Assembly: GCA_905215935.1 (NCBI GenBank)
Contig: CAJMRY010000001.1
Location: forward strand, 310,001 to 374,000
Origin: an uncultured bacterium
GTDB taxonomy: Bacteria > Bacillota > Clostridia > TANB77 > CAG-508
DNA length: 64,000 nt
Reading direction: 5' to 3'
Position 1 is the first letter of the stretch; each line of letters opens with the position of its first letter. The notes below the pieces were generated by a model, which saw only the letters and a program-made list of their open reading frames with translations, had not been told where the DNA came from and ran no database searches. Positions 1-9,327 of this stretch are shown here, piece by piece. The position numbers and the translations under genes were made by a program.

Positions 1-411
1 TCTTGAAACTTTTTTCAAGGTTTTCTCATAATCCACTTCAAAAATTTCAGATAAAATTCTTGCAACCTTTTCTTTATCTTCTTTACTAATATTTACAGGA
101 TTTACTGTTATTGTTTCTACTGTACTACTAACTGCAAGTATATTCTTTCCTGTGGCATCATATATAGTTCCTCTTTTAGGATTAATTTTTCTATCCAATG
201 TCTGTTGAACATATGCCATAGATTCAAGTTCACTTCCCTTTACAAATTGAATATATCCTATTCTGCCAGCAAGTAAAGTCATTATAAAAAAAGAAGTAAT
301 TAAAGCTACTTTCATTCTTTTCTTTCTTGTTAAATTTCCGCTCTTCTCTAGTCTTTTTATATTTATTTTTTTGTTAATCTTTTGCTTTTTTCTTAATCTT
401 TTTTTCTTCAT
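1..411 (-). CDS. ftsI: Class B penicillin-binding protein (FtsI/SpoVD type), N-terminal part
   Basis: The gene starts at 411 and runs off the left edge, so only 137 codons are visible. The protein opens with a strongly basic cytoplasmic tail of about 35 residues, then one membrane segment (near VALITSFFIMTLLAG), then the start of the periplasm-facing dimerisation region with the typical R-GTIYDATG motif of class B PBPs. These enzymes are transpeptidases that cross-link septal peptidoglycan. Its place downstream of mraZ-rsmH-ftsL is the usual dcw position for FtsI or SpoVD. The transpeptidase domain lies outside the window. A CGG here falls across Ser-Gly (AGC GGA), out of phase, and causes no shift. 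Confidence 0.9.
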   Translation of the reverse strand, partial: MKKKRLRKKQKINKKINIKRLEKSGNLTRKKRMKVALITSFFIMTLLAGRIGYIQFVKGSELESMAYVQQTLDRKINPKRGTIYDATGKNILAVSSTVETITVNPVNISKEDKEKVARILSEIFEVDYEKTLKKVSR

Positions 412-460
412 AAATTATCACCACTTTATTTTTTATTACTTTAATAATATTAAAGTAATA

Positions 461-501
461 AAAAAAAAGACTAAAATTATTAATTAATTTTAATCTTTTT
501 T
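461..501 (-). terminator. Hairpin terminator between PHP gene and ftsI
   Basis: Arms aaaaaagactaaaatta and taattttaatctttttt pair with one mismatch around a short AT loop. T runs on both sides allow bidirectional use. It lies after the PHP gene stop and before ftsI. Confidence 0.6.
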
Positions 502-554
502 ACACATCTAGTAAATTGCATGTTATTATTTTTGCAATTATAATATACTGTTAT

Positions 555-1445
555 TTATCCTAAATTGATTATTATTTCATCTATAACTTTATCTTCTAAA
601 ATAAAATCTGTATTAACAAATCCTATTTCAGGACGAATTCCATCTTTATTATGGAAATCAGAACCCACTGTTACAAATAGATTATTCTCTTTTGCAAATT
701 TATTCCATTTTTCTACTTCATTAATTTTATTGCTATTACGGTCTACATATAAGTAATTTGCTTCTAATCCATCTGGCTCCATATCTTTTATTATTTCTAA
801 AATATCTTCGTCTGTTAAATTATCTTCATATACATAAGCCACTGGATGTGCTAAAACAACTTTACCATTTGCAGCTCTTATAATTTCTGCTGCTTCTTTT
901 GGTGTTGCAGTCTCCTTTTTCACATATGCAGGACAGTTTTCATTCATAACGGTTTCTATAAATTCACCTTTATTGGGAATATGCCCAAAATTATTTATAA
1001 GCATGTCTTTATTTTTTTCATTATTTACAACATCTAATGCAATATGAGCTTTAGTGACAGCATCTATTTTATCTAATTCTTGAACATTTAAAATATATCC
1101 TAATTCATTTAATTTTTTAGCAACGTTATGTAAATAATTATGTCTTGCGTTTCTTAATTTGTATAGTTTTTCTTTCATTTGTTTATCATTTAAATCAAAG
1201 TTATATCCTAGTACATGAATACCTGCTTTACTAACTTTGGTTGATATTTCTACTGCATTAATAAGCGTTATATTCTTACTCTTTGCATAAGAAATTAGTT
1301 CATCATTATATGCTTCTATTGTATCATGATCTGCAATTGCAATAATAAAAGTTCCATTTTTAGACGCCTCATCTATAACTTCTTTTGGCGTTAAAGCTCC
1401 ATCTGACATTGTTGTATGAATATGTAAATCTATTCTTCTTGGCAT
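555..1445 (-). CDS. PHP-domain metal-dependent phosphoesterase (RNase AM/YciV-like)
   Basis: This 296-residue protein has the PHP fold that uses a cluster of His/Asp/Glu metal ligands for phosphoester hydrolysis. Visible ligand motifs are DLHIHTTMSDG at the N-terminus, ADHDT near residue 40, LAHP near residue 198 and GSDFH near residue 264. Length and motif order fit the YciV/RNase AM group, which removes 5' nucleotides or acts on nucleoside 3',5'-bisphosphates. The exact substrate is inferred only. It sits between ftsL and ftsI, normally contiguous, and near-identical terminator hairpins bracket it, so it is probably transcribed on its own. Start is the ATG at 1445 after a purine-rich RBS. 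Confidence 0.85.
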   Translation of the reverse strand: MPRRIDLHIHTTMSDGALTPKEVIDEASKNGTFIIAIADHDTIEAYNDELISYAKSKNITLINAVEISTKVSKAGIHVLGYNFDLNDKQMKEKLYKLRNARHNYLHNVAKKLNELGYILNVQELDKIDAVTKAHIALDVVNNEKNKDMLINNFGHIPNKGEFIETVMNENCPAYVKKETATPKEAAEIIRAANGKVVLAHPVAYVYEDNLTDEDILEIIKDMEPDGLEANYLYVDRNSNKINEVEKWNKFAKENNLFVTVGSDFHNKDGIRPEIGFVNTDFILEDKVIDEIIINLG

Positions 1446-1540
1446 ATTTTTATCTCCTTTTGCATTAAATTATGCTCACCTTACATTTACAATAGCACAT
1501 AAATAGCATTAGCTCAATTAAAATCTAAACTATTAACATC

Positions 1541-1579
1541 AAAAAAAGACTAAAACTATTAATCAATTTTAATCTTTTA
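1541..1579 (-). terminator. Hairpin terminator after ftsL
   Basis: Arms aaaaaaagactaaaa and ttttaatctttt overlap the last bases of ftsL and closely resemble the hairpin at 461-501. It would end the mraZ-rsmH-ftsL transcript. Confidence 0.55.
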
Positions 1580-2110
1580 TTTTATACTTTTGGTAAAACC
1601 TTTTATCAATTTTTCGAACCAGGATTTTTCTTCTTCAACTAAAACTTCTTCTGTAGCTGGCCTGATATAATCTTTTTTTGGCAAACTTACATATACTTTT
1701 TGACTATTAGTTGGTTTTTGCATTCCTAATTTCTCTTTAGCAGATTTCTCTACATTATTTAAATTTAATGAATTTTCTATGCTTACCTGTAATTGTTCAT
1801 TAGTTTTTTGTATAGCACTTAACTCTCGTTTTAATTGTTCTTTTTGTTTAAAATTTTCATTTATTACAGAGTTTCTATAACTTATAGCAAATAGTATAAA
1901 AAAACCTATGGTTAAATATTTTACAGCCCTTAATTTTTGATTTACTCTTTTAGTACTTTTATTTTTATTACTATTATTACTAGTTTGTACTGATTTATTA
2001 TTATTTTTTTTATTTCTCTTCCTATCTTTATTAGGTTTATACTCTGGTTGCAATTTTCTAGGACTGGTTTCATATTGATAACCATAATAGCTATTTGCCA
2101 CTAAGTTCAC
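1577..2110 (-). CDS. ftsL: Cell division protein FtsL-like (DivIC family)
   Basis: The 177-residue protein has a long basic, Asn/Lys-rich cytoplasmic tail (about residues 1-85), one membrane segment (near YLTIGFFILFAIS), then a coiled coil (about residues 105-150) with a conserved-looking EKLGMQKP segment and an acidic C-terminus. This is the FtsL/DivIC layout of bitopic divisome proteins that partner DivIB and FtsI/FtsW. Sequence similarity in this family is low, so the call rests mainly on topology and position after rsmH. The start is a GTG at 2110 preceded by gagaagag. The tail is longer than usual for FtsL. Confidence 0.75.
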   Translation of the reverse strand: MNLVANSYYGYQYETSPRKLQPEYKPNKDRKRNKKNNNKSVQTSNNSNKNKSTKRVNQKLRAVKYLTIGFFILFAISYRNSVINENFKQKEQLKRELSAIQKTNEQLQVSIENSLNLNNVEKSAKEKLGMQKPTNSQKVYVSLPKKDYIRPATEEVLVEEEKSWFEKLIKGFTKSIK

Positions 2111-2125
2111 CTCTTCTCATTTGTT

Positions 2126-3062
2126 TTATTTATTATTTCTTTCAAAAATTCTTAATTTAGCACTTTTAGCTCTAGAATTTTCTTTTAACTCTATTTCTTC
2201 TGCTATAATTGGTTTTTTATTTATAATCTTGCCTAAAGATTTGTAATTACATACACAATATGGTAACTCTTTAGGACATGTACATTTACCGAACTGAATC
2301 TTTAAATGCTTCTTTTACTGCTCTATCTTCTAAAGAGTGAAATGTAATTACACATAATCTACCATTTTCCTTTAAGCAGTTTATTGAATTTATTATTGTA
2401 TTATATAAAGGTTTTATTTCATCATTAACTTCTATTCTAATAGCTTGAAATGTTTTTTTAGCTGGATGTCCATTTTTTTGTTTTGATTTTGGTATAGAGT
2501 TTTCTATAATTTTTACAAGTTCACTTGTAGTTTCTATTCTTTTTATTTCTCTTTGTTTTACAATATTCTTGGCAATATTCCTTGAAAATTGTTCCTCACC
2601 ATATTCATAAAATATTTTAGCTAGAGCTTCTTCTGAATAGTTATTTACAACATCTTCTGCTGTCATTTTTTGGGTTTTATCCATACGCATATCTAGTTTA
2701 TTTTCACCTAAATAACTAAAACCTCTTGCCCTTTCATCTAATTGATATGATGAAACACCTAAATCTAATAAAATACCATCTACTTTATCTATTCCATTTT
2801 CTTCTAAAATAGACTTTATATCATCATGATTTCCATGTATATATTTAACATTGTTATATTCTTTTAAATTTTGCTTTGCGGCAGCTAGTGCTTCTTTATC
2901 TCTATCAATTCCAATAAGAATACCTTTACTTGATAACTTTTTTAAAATTTCTTTGCTATGTCCAGCTCCACCTAAAGTTCCATCAACATATATTCCATCT
3001 TTTTTTATATTTAGACCATCTATGCACTCTTCTAGCAATACTGGTTTATGATTAAATTCCAA
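2126..3062 (-). CDS. rsmH: 16S rRNA (cytosine1402-N4)-methyltransferase RsmH, CGG +1 recoded
   Basis: RsmH methylates N4 of C1402 in 16S rRNA using SAM. The first 257 codons hold HKPVLLEECIDGL, the SAM motif VDGTLGGAGHS, LDLGVSSYQLDE and ITFHSLEDR. An in-frame CGG (plus-strand CCG 2289-2291, codon 258, context GTT CGGT AAA) is followed by a +1 shift. Skipping the C gives Val-Gly-Lys and then the conserved tail with its Cys residues (GKCTCPKELPYCVC), ending at 2126. The combined length of about 311 residues is normal for RsmH. Read conventionally the protein would stop just after the site. ftsL starts 15 bases downstream. Confidence 0.93.
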
Positions 3063-3381
3063 ATAGCCACCTTCAACTTTCTATTTTATTTAATAGCATA
3101 AGCAGTTGGTATTTTTAAAATACCAACTGAAAATGCCACTTTAAACTTTTGTCTTTAGTGCTCTTTTAATTTATCTTATGTAGTTTTAAGAAATCTTTTG
3201 TACGTTTTTTCTTTTGTGACTTAAAAAATCTTTTGTAATTATATAATTTTACTTTTGTAAATTATAAACTCATCTTTTGGATTTTAAAATTTTCTTTTGT
3301 AAAACCCTTTAAATCATCTTAAAATTTTATCTTTTGTATCTTATTTTTTATCTTTTGTAATTTATATAAACTTTTAAAAAG
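3063..3381 (-). repeat. mraZ-rsmH spacer with short-repeat array and a perfect hairpin
   Basis: This 319-base gap has no gene. Read on the minus strand it carries about nine copies of ACAAAAGA or a near variant, spaced roughly 20-40 bases apart from 3150 to 3358. Nearest rsmH is a perfect 13-bp inverted repeat with a one-base loop (3103-3129, arms cagttggtatttt). Such a spacer between mraZ and rsmH is unusual because the two genes normally abut. The repeats could bind a protein or be transcribed as a leader; function unknown. Confidence 0.6.
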
Positions 3382-3814
3382 TTATATACCAAGCATAGTC
3401 ATATTTTCTGCTATTGTCTCTGCTGAAATATTTTCTTCGCTGTTATATTCACTCCATTTTTGTTTGTTCCAAATTTCTATTCTAGTTCCTACTCCAATAA
3501 TTACTACTTCTTTTTCCATTTCTGCATATTCTCTTAGATTTCCTGCTATCAAAAATCTACCTTGTTTATCTATATCACATTCTGTAGCTCCTGATAGAAA
3601 AAATCTAACAAAATCTCTTGCATTTTTATTTGTAAGTGGAAGTGTTTTTAATTTTTCTTCAAAGTTTGTCCATTCTTGTCCGAGAGAATCCAAATAAGCA
3701 TCCATCTAAACCTTTTGTTACTATGAACTTTTCACCTATATCTTCCCTTAATTTGGCTGGCATTATTAATCTGCCTTTAGCATCTAAGGAATGTTCATAT
3801 TCACCAATGAGCAC
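3382..3814 (-). CDS. mraZ: Transcriptional regulator MraZ, CGG +1 recoded
   Basis: MraZ is the AbrB-like regulator that binds its own promoter and controls the dcw cluster. The gene starts at GTG 3814 behind gaggtgag, which gives the canonical N-terminus MLIGEYEHSLDAKGRL. Codon 45 is CGG (plus CCG 3680-3682, context TTC TCT CGGA CAA). Reading CGGA as one Gly leads into the second repeat of the fold (GQEWTNFEEKL, then DKQGRFLI) and yields 143 residues, the family's usual length. Without the shift neither half makes a complete MraZ. The third-position ATG inside the second frame at 3705 is not the true start. Confidence 0.92.
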
Positions 3815-3842
3815 TTATTTCTCACCTCACTATCATTTTAAT

Positions 3843-3866
3843 CCACTTTGTACCACTTCTCTCCAC
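3843..3866 (-). promoter_or_regulatory. Probable MraZ operator: three 10-base direct repeats
   Basis: On the minus strand GTGG occurs three times at exactly 10-base intervals (plus CCAC at 3843, 3853 and 3863), within an AAGTGG context, about 30 bases upstream of the mraZ start. Arrays of GTGG-type boxes with this period are the known MraZ binding pattern. A weak TTGAAT...TACAAA promoter overlaps them. Autoregulation is inferred. Confidence 0.7.
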
Positions 3867-3979
3867 CTGATTCAAATTGTAATACAACATTTTATAAAAA
3901 TCAAGCATTTTTCTAAATTTTTTTTATTTTTTTGTGGATTTTTTTTGCCTTCAGAATATTATGTTAAGAGGTGAATATT

Positions 3980-4651
3980 ATGTTATTTAATATCTTAATT
4001 TTAGCTTTTTCAAGTAGTATAGACTCTTTTGGTATTGGAATAACTTATGGGCTTAGAAAAATCAAGCTTTCTTGTTTATCTAGTATAACTCTTTTTATAA
4101 TCTCTATTATAATTACATGTAGCTCTATATTAATTGGAAAGAACCTAAATTATATTTTACCTGAATTTGTTACATCACTTATTGGTAGTTTACTATTAAT
4201 TTTAATGGGCTCTTTAATAATATTTCAGGTTATAAATAAAAAAACAGACAAACCAATTTCAAAATCTAAAAATTCAAGCTCATTTGCATATAGTGAATCT
4301 CAAAAAATATATCAATTTTTTATAAAGTTTTTAGGAATCACAATTCAAATTATAAAAGACCCTATATCTTCCGATTTAGATAATTCAAAAAAAATTGACA
4401 TAAAAGAATCTATTTATCTCGGAGTTACTTTATCTATAGATTCTTTTTGTATAGGTATTGGTAGTAGTATACTAGGTATAAGTTCTGTACTATTCCCTAT
4501 ACTAGTTTCAGTTTTTCAAATAATATTTTTATCTCTTGGAAGATTATTTGCTATAAAAGTGGATCAAAATACAAAGATACCAGATAATACATGGAACTTA
4601 GTCTCTGGCATATTACTTATCTTTATTGGAATTAGTAAACTATTTATCTAA
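3980..4651 (+). CDS. YtaF/MntP-like sporulation membrane protein
   Basis: This integral membrane protein of about 223 residues has six hydrophobic stretches in two related halves, each with an SIDSF motif (residues around 12-16 and in YLGVTLSIDSFCIGIG). That duplication marks the MntP/YtaF superfamily; the family includes manganese exporters, and YtaF is a sporulation-associated member. The start chosen is ATG 3980, seven bases after gaggtg. It stands alone, divergent from mraZ. Whether it moves manganese cannot be told from sequence alone. Confidence 0.8.
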   Translation: MLFNILILAFSSSIDSFGIGITYGLRKIKLSCLSSITLFIISIIITCSSILIGKNLNYILPEFVTSLIGSLLLILMGSLIIFQVINKKTDKPISKSKNSSSFAYSESQKIYQFFIKFLGITIQIIKDPISSDLDNSKKIDIKESIYLGVTLSIDSFCIGIGSSILGISSVLFPILVSVFQIIFLSLGRLFAIKVDQNTKIPDNTWNLVSGILLIFIGISKLFI

Positions 4652-4728
4652 ATATTTTCTTGTAATATATTGTCAAATTTTCTGCTAAGTGTTACACTTA
4701 TTCTATAAATAAAAGGAGGGGATTTTTC

Positions 4729-4995
4729 ATGCAAGATTATCCAAACAATCTTCCAAATGAGTACAAACCATTATCTGCATGGGCTTATTTTGGATACAAT
4801 ATTTTATTTGCAATTCCACTTGTAGGTTTCATAATGTTAATAGTATTTGCATTTGATTCTTCTAATATTAATAGAAGAAATTATGCACGTTCATTTTTCT
4901 GTGCATACTTAATAGTGTTTATACTTTTAATTATAGTACTAATATTAAGTTTAGTACTAGGCTTATCTACAGCTAGTATGTATAGTAGTTTATAA
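4729..4995 (+). CDS. Small two-helix membrane protein, unknown function
   Basis: An 88-residue protein preceded by a strong aaaggagggg RBS. It has a polar N-terminal tail (about 20 residues), two membrane helices around residues 24-46 and 60-80, and an INRRNYARSF loop between them. Similar small proteins with NINRRNFARS-type loops occur in many clostridia without a known role. A perfect hairpin terminator follows directly. Confidence 0.7.
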   Translation: MQDYPNNLPNEYKPLSAWAYFGYNILFAIPLVGFIMLIVFAFDSSNINRRNYARSFFCAYLIVFILLIIVLILSLVLGLSTASMYSSL

Positions 4996-5005
4996 TTTTT
5001 AAAAT

Positions 5006-5050
5006 AAGAAGAGACTAAAAAATATAATTTAATACTTTTAGTCTCTTCTT
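5006..5050 (+). terminator. Rho-independent terminator, 15-bp perfect stem
   Basis: Arms aagaagagactaaaa (5006-5020) and ttttagtctcttctt (5036-5050) flank an AT loop just downstream of the small membrane gene. Confidence 0.85.
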
Positions 5051-5079
5051 AAATTTTGGAAAATGTAAATATAAATTAC

Positions 5080-5119
5080 AATGTAAGCATTAAGTATCAT
5101 ATATTTTTATGCTTACATT
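5080..5119. terminator. Second hairpin between the small gene and smc
   Basis: Arms aatgtaagcat (5080-5090) and atgcttacatt (5109-5119); the plus-strand side is followed by a T run. It may serve convergent termination with smc. Confidence 0.6.
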
Positions 5120-5131
5120 TTTATTTATGTT

Positions 5132-8100
5132 TCAGCTTAATTTCATAGATAATAATTTACTAATACCATTTTCCTCCATGGTTATTCCATATACAGTATC
5201 TGCCGCTTCCATAGTACCTTTTCTATGAGTTATTACTAAAAATTGTGTATCATCACTAAACTTTTTCAAATATTCTGCATATCTATAGACATTAACATCA
5301 TCAAGTGCTGCCTCTATTTCGTCTAAAATGCAAAATGGTGCTGGATTAATTTTTAAAATTGCAAATAATAATGCAATTGCAGTAAATGCTTTTTCTCCTC
5401 CAGATAATAACATCATATTTTGTAGTTTCTTTCCTGGTGGCTGAACTCTTATATCTATTCCACATTCTAGAATATTTTCTTCATCATTTAATATAAGCTC
5501 TGCTTTTCCTCCTCCAAATAGTTCTACAAATACTTCTGCAAAATTTCTATTAATCTGTTTAAACTTCTCTGCAAATTGATTCTTCATCGTTTCTGTCATA
5601 TCTGATATAATTTTTCTTAGTTTTCCTGCAGTAACATCTAAATCTAGTCTTTGCTCACACATAAAGTCATATCTTTCTCTTGTTTTCTTATATTCTTCTA
5701 TTGCATCTATATTAATACTTCCTAAATCTTTAATTTGATTTCTTAGACTATTAACTTGTTTTTGTGTTGCTATTATATTATCTGGCTTTTTGTATTCACC
5801 TGCATTATTTGGAGTAATCTCATATTCTTCCCACAATGTATTAACAGCTAGCTGTATATCTTGTTCTATTTTTACTTTTTTTACATCTAATTTCATTAAA
5901 TGTTCTTTTAAATCTTCTATAATATCAAACTGGCTAGATATTTCTTTTTCTTTTCTTAATAAATCTTCATTATTTTTAAGTCTCGCCACTTTAAGTTCTT
6001 CTATCTTAGTAGAACTATTCTCTACTAAAGTTTTAATTTCAATAATTTCATTATTATAATTAGTTATATTATCATTTAATATTTTATTTTCTTCTTCTTT
6101 TTGTTTTAATTCTATTTTTTTGTTTTCAATACTCTTTTTGTTATTATCTATATCTTGTTCAATTCTAAAAATCATTTCATCAATCGAAGTTCCACTTTCG
6201 TCAAAAGAAGATACTGATATTTTCAAATTGGTAATATCAAAATTCAAATCATCAACATATTGCCTATTATCTTTATTTGAAAGAGCAAACTCTTGTATTT
6301 CATTATTTAAATTTTGTATCTCTGATTCTATTTCTTGTATTTTTAGCTTTTCTGTCTCTTTTTGTTTTATATATTCAGTTTTTTGGTTTTCATTTTTTTC
6401 AACCTCTTGTTTTAATTTATTTAATCTAGATTCTAATGAAGCAATTCTTTCTTCTATAGCTACCACTTTTTGTTTTTCTGTTGCATATGTTATATCAATT
6501 TCTTTTATATTATTATCTAATATTTTTGACATTTCAATTACATCTGAAACAGATTTTTCATAATTATCTTTTTTGGTATTTATTTCATTAATCTTACTAT
6601 TTAAATCTTTTATATTTTTTTGTAACTCTTCTATTTCTTTACTTCTACCTAAAATGTTAACAGTCTTAGTTTGAACAGAACCTCCTTGTATTGCTCCAGA
6701 AGGATTAATTACATCGCCTTTTAATGTAACGATTTTAAAAGAGTATGAATTTTGTTTTGCAAGTTCTATTGCTGTATCCATATTATCTACAATAACTGTT
6801 CTTCCAAGCAAACTTTCCACAATTTGTTCATATTTTTTATCTACAACAATTAAACTAGAAGCAATACCTATTACTCCGCTCTAGCTTTGATTTTATTTTA
6901 TCTAATCTTTTTCCTCTAACAGATGAAATAGGTAAAAAAGATGCTCTACCAAGATTATTTGCCCTTAAATATTCTACCAATTTTTTTGCATCTTGTTCTG
7001 TTTCAGTTACGATATTTTGCATACTTGCACCCAAACACATCTCAATTGCTGTTTCATATTTTTTATCTACAGATATTAAATTTGCTAAAACTCCATGTAC
7101 ACCTTTTTTTAGATTACTGTCTTTGTCACATGCTAGCAATAAAGACTTAACACTTTTTATATAACCTTCTTTTTCTTTCTCAGTTTCAATTAAGAAGTTT
7201 AATCTAGACTGTTTCATTCTTATTTCATCTGTAGTCTTATTAATGCATGAAATAAATTCATTGATTTTTGATTCACACTCTTGCTTTTTATCTGCAACTT
7301 TTTCTATCTCTTTTACTAGATTATTTCTCTTACTTTCTATTTCATAAAAACTTTTTCCAGTTTCTTGTTTTAAACTTCTGCTACTATCTAAATCAGATAT
7401 AACTTCTTGTATTTCTGATTTTAAAGACTTTTGTCTTTTTTCAATGTTCTCGTAGTTTATGTCTTGAGCATTTATATTAGAACTTCTTTCATATTTTTCA
7501 TCTATCTTCTGCTCTAAAACTTTCTTTTTCCCTTCTATTTCTAATTCCTTAGAAGACATTGTAGTAATTATTTCATCTAACTTACTTTGCTTTTCTTGTA
7601 ATTCTTTTTCAAATTTTTCTTTATTTGAAAAAAGATTATTCTTTTTATCTAATTTTTGCTTTTTCTCTTCTTCTAATTCTGATATTCTTATTTCACATTC
7701 TTCTATTTCTTTTGTAATTCTTTCATTATTAGAATTGTTATTTATTATTCTTTCTTTCGAAATATTTATTTCAGAATTTATTTTTTCTATTTTATTACTA
7801 CTTTCAAATGATAAATTTTGTACTTCCTCTATAGATTCTGTTAAAGTATCTATAGCTATTTTTAAATCTTCTTTATTTTTTTGTATTTGTTCTAATTTAC
7901 TTGTCTCATCTTGTTTGTGGCTTTCCATTATTTCAATGTCTTTTACAATCTCTTGTAATTTTTCTTTATAGCTTTGTATATTATATAAAAATAACCCAAC
8001 TTCTATATTTTTTAATTCTTCCCTCAAATCTAAAAATTTCTTTGCTTTTTCAGCTTGAATTTTAAGTGGATCTATATTACTTTCTATCTCTGCTATAATA

Positions 8101-8678
8101 TCATTTATTCTAAGTAAATTTAATTTTGTTTGCTCAAGCTTTTTTTCTGATTCTTGTTTTCTTACTCTATATTTTACAATCCCTGCTGCTTCTTCGAAAA
8201 TATGTCTTCTATCTTCAGATTTATTACTTAATATCTCATCAATTTTACCTTGTCCAATAATTGAATAGCCATCTTTTCCAATTCCTGTATCCATAAATAA
8301 TTCTAATATATCTTTTAATCTACATGGTACTTTATTTATATAATATCCTGTTTCACCACTTCTGTATATTTTTCTAGTAACTGTTACTTCAGAATATTCT
8401 ATAGGTAATTTTCCATCTGAATTATCTATTACAATTGAGGCTTCGGCAAAACCTAATGATTTTCTGTTTTGTGTTCCTGCAAAAATAATATCCTCTGATT
8501 TCGCACCTCTTAAAGACTTTATACTTTGTTCTCCTAAAACCCATCTAATACTATCTGATATATTACTTTTTCCAGATCCATTTGGTCCAATAACAGATGT
8601 TATTCCTGGTTTAAATTCTAATATTGTTTTATCCGCAAATGATTTAAAACCTTGTAACTCTAATCTTTTTAAGTACAT
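5132..8678 (-). CDS. smc: Chromosome segregation ATPase SMC, CGG +1 recoded
   Basis: SMC with ScpA/ScpB forms condensin. The N-terminal part has MYLKRLELQGFKSF, Walker A GPNGSGKSN and QGKIDEIL. Two long coiled coils flank a hinge. The C-terminal part has the signature LLSGGEKAFTA and Walker B FCILDEIEAALDD. Codon 601, at the hinge, is CGG (plus CCG 6876-6878, context CTA GAG CGGA GTA). Reading CGGA as Gly gives EGVIGIAS and continues to 5132. Total is about 1181 residues, normal for SMC. The start is ATG 8678 after agggtgga, behind a perfect promoter. Confidence 0.96.
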
Positions 8679-8754
8679 TATTTCCACCCTTATCCTAAAA
8701 TTTGTTATATTTAAAATCTACATAAACTTGTTTATTATGCACTTTTACATTGTT

Positions 8755-8783
8755 ATTATATTTTTTTTTGCATTTAATGTCAA
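8755..8783 (-). promoter_or_regulatory. Consensus sigma-A promoter of smc
   Basis: Minus strand TTGACA (8783-8778), a 17-base spacer and TATAAT (8760-8755), about 77 bases upstream of the smc start codon. Confidence 0.85.
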
Positions 8784-8843
8784 CTTTGTTTTTACTTATT
8801 ATAAATATATTTATATTTTTTAAGATTCATTCCTGTATAAAAT

Positions 8844-8888
8844 AAAACACGAGCCAGTAACAAAATACTTTGTACCAACTCGTGTTTT
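8844..8888 (-). terminator. Terminator after the GC-rich orphan gene
   Basis: Arms aaaacacgag (8844-8853) and ctcgtgtttt (8879-8888) lie immediately after the stop of the gene at 8896. Confidence 0.75.
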
Positions 8889-8895
8889 CAGAGAA

Positions 8896-9252
8896 TTAAG
8901 ACAGATAGACATCCGGTCTCATCATAAGATGAGAGCACAAAAGCCAAAGCCATTCTCTGACAGGTTTTGACCTTCTCATTGCCTTTGCCTCGGCTCCAAT
9001 ATATCTATAAGATACACCTTCGCCATAGTTAGAAAGCTTTATGAATTCAGCTCTCTCCAGAAGATAGTCAACTGCAGATATATTTCCATACTCTCTCCAG
9101 TCATATCCTCTATCTTGGCAGATTTCTCTTGCCAAAACTTCATGTAGACCATCTTCATAGTACAGAACTTCGTTTGATCTCGTATCCACAAGACCAATCT
9201 TGATTTCCTGCAGTTTAACACGTCCTGCAGTTAAGCTCATGCTGTAATACAT
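8896..9252 (-). CDS. Hypothetical protein of atypical composition, likely acquired
   Basis: A 118-residue soluble protein starting MYYSMSLTAGRVKLQEIK, with the start at ATG 9252 behind aaggaggaatt. I recognise no domain; it is rich in charged residues and has a tryptophan cluster near REWLWLL. Base composition stands out: two 60-base lines counted inside the gene are 48% and 38% G+C, against roughly a quarter to a third nearby, and codons such as CCG and CTG, rare elsewhere here, are used. It has its own RBS and terminator. Horizontal acquisition is the likely reason. Confidence 0.7.
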   Translation of the reverse strand: MYYSMSLTAGRVKLQEIKIGLVDTRSNEVLYYEDGLHEVLAREICQDRGYDWREYGNISAVDYLLERAEFIKLSNYGEGVSYRYIGAEAKAMRRSKPVREWLWLLCSHLMMRPDVYLS

Positions 9253-9327
9253 TGGAATTAATTCCTCCTTAAAATTGATATATATATTATAGCACATATT
9301 GTAATATTTTTCAACAATGTTCCGTAT

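Noticed and set aside
3150..3358. CRISPR-like array between mraZ and rsmH
   Set aside because: Units are only about eight bases, spacing is irregular and no cas genes are near.
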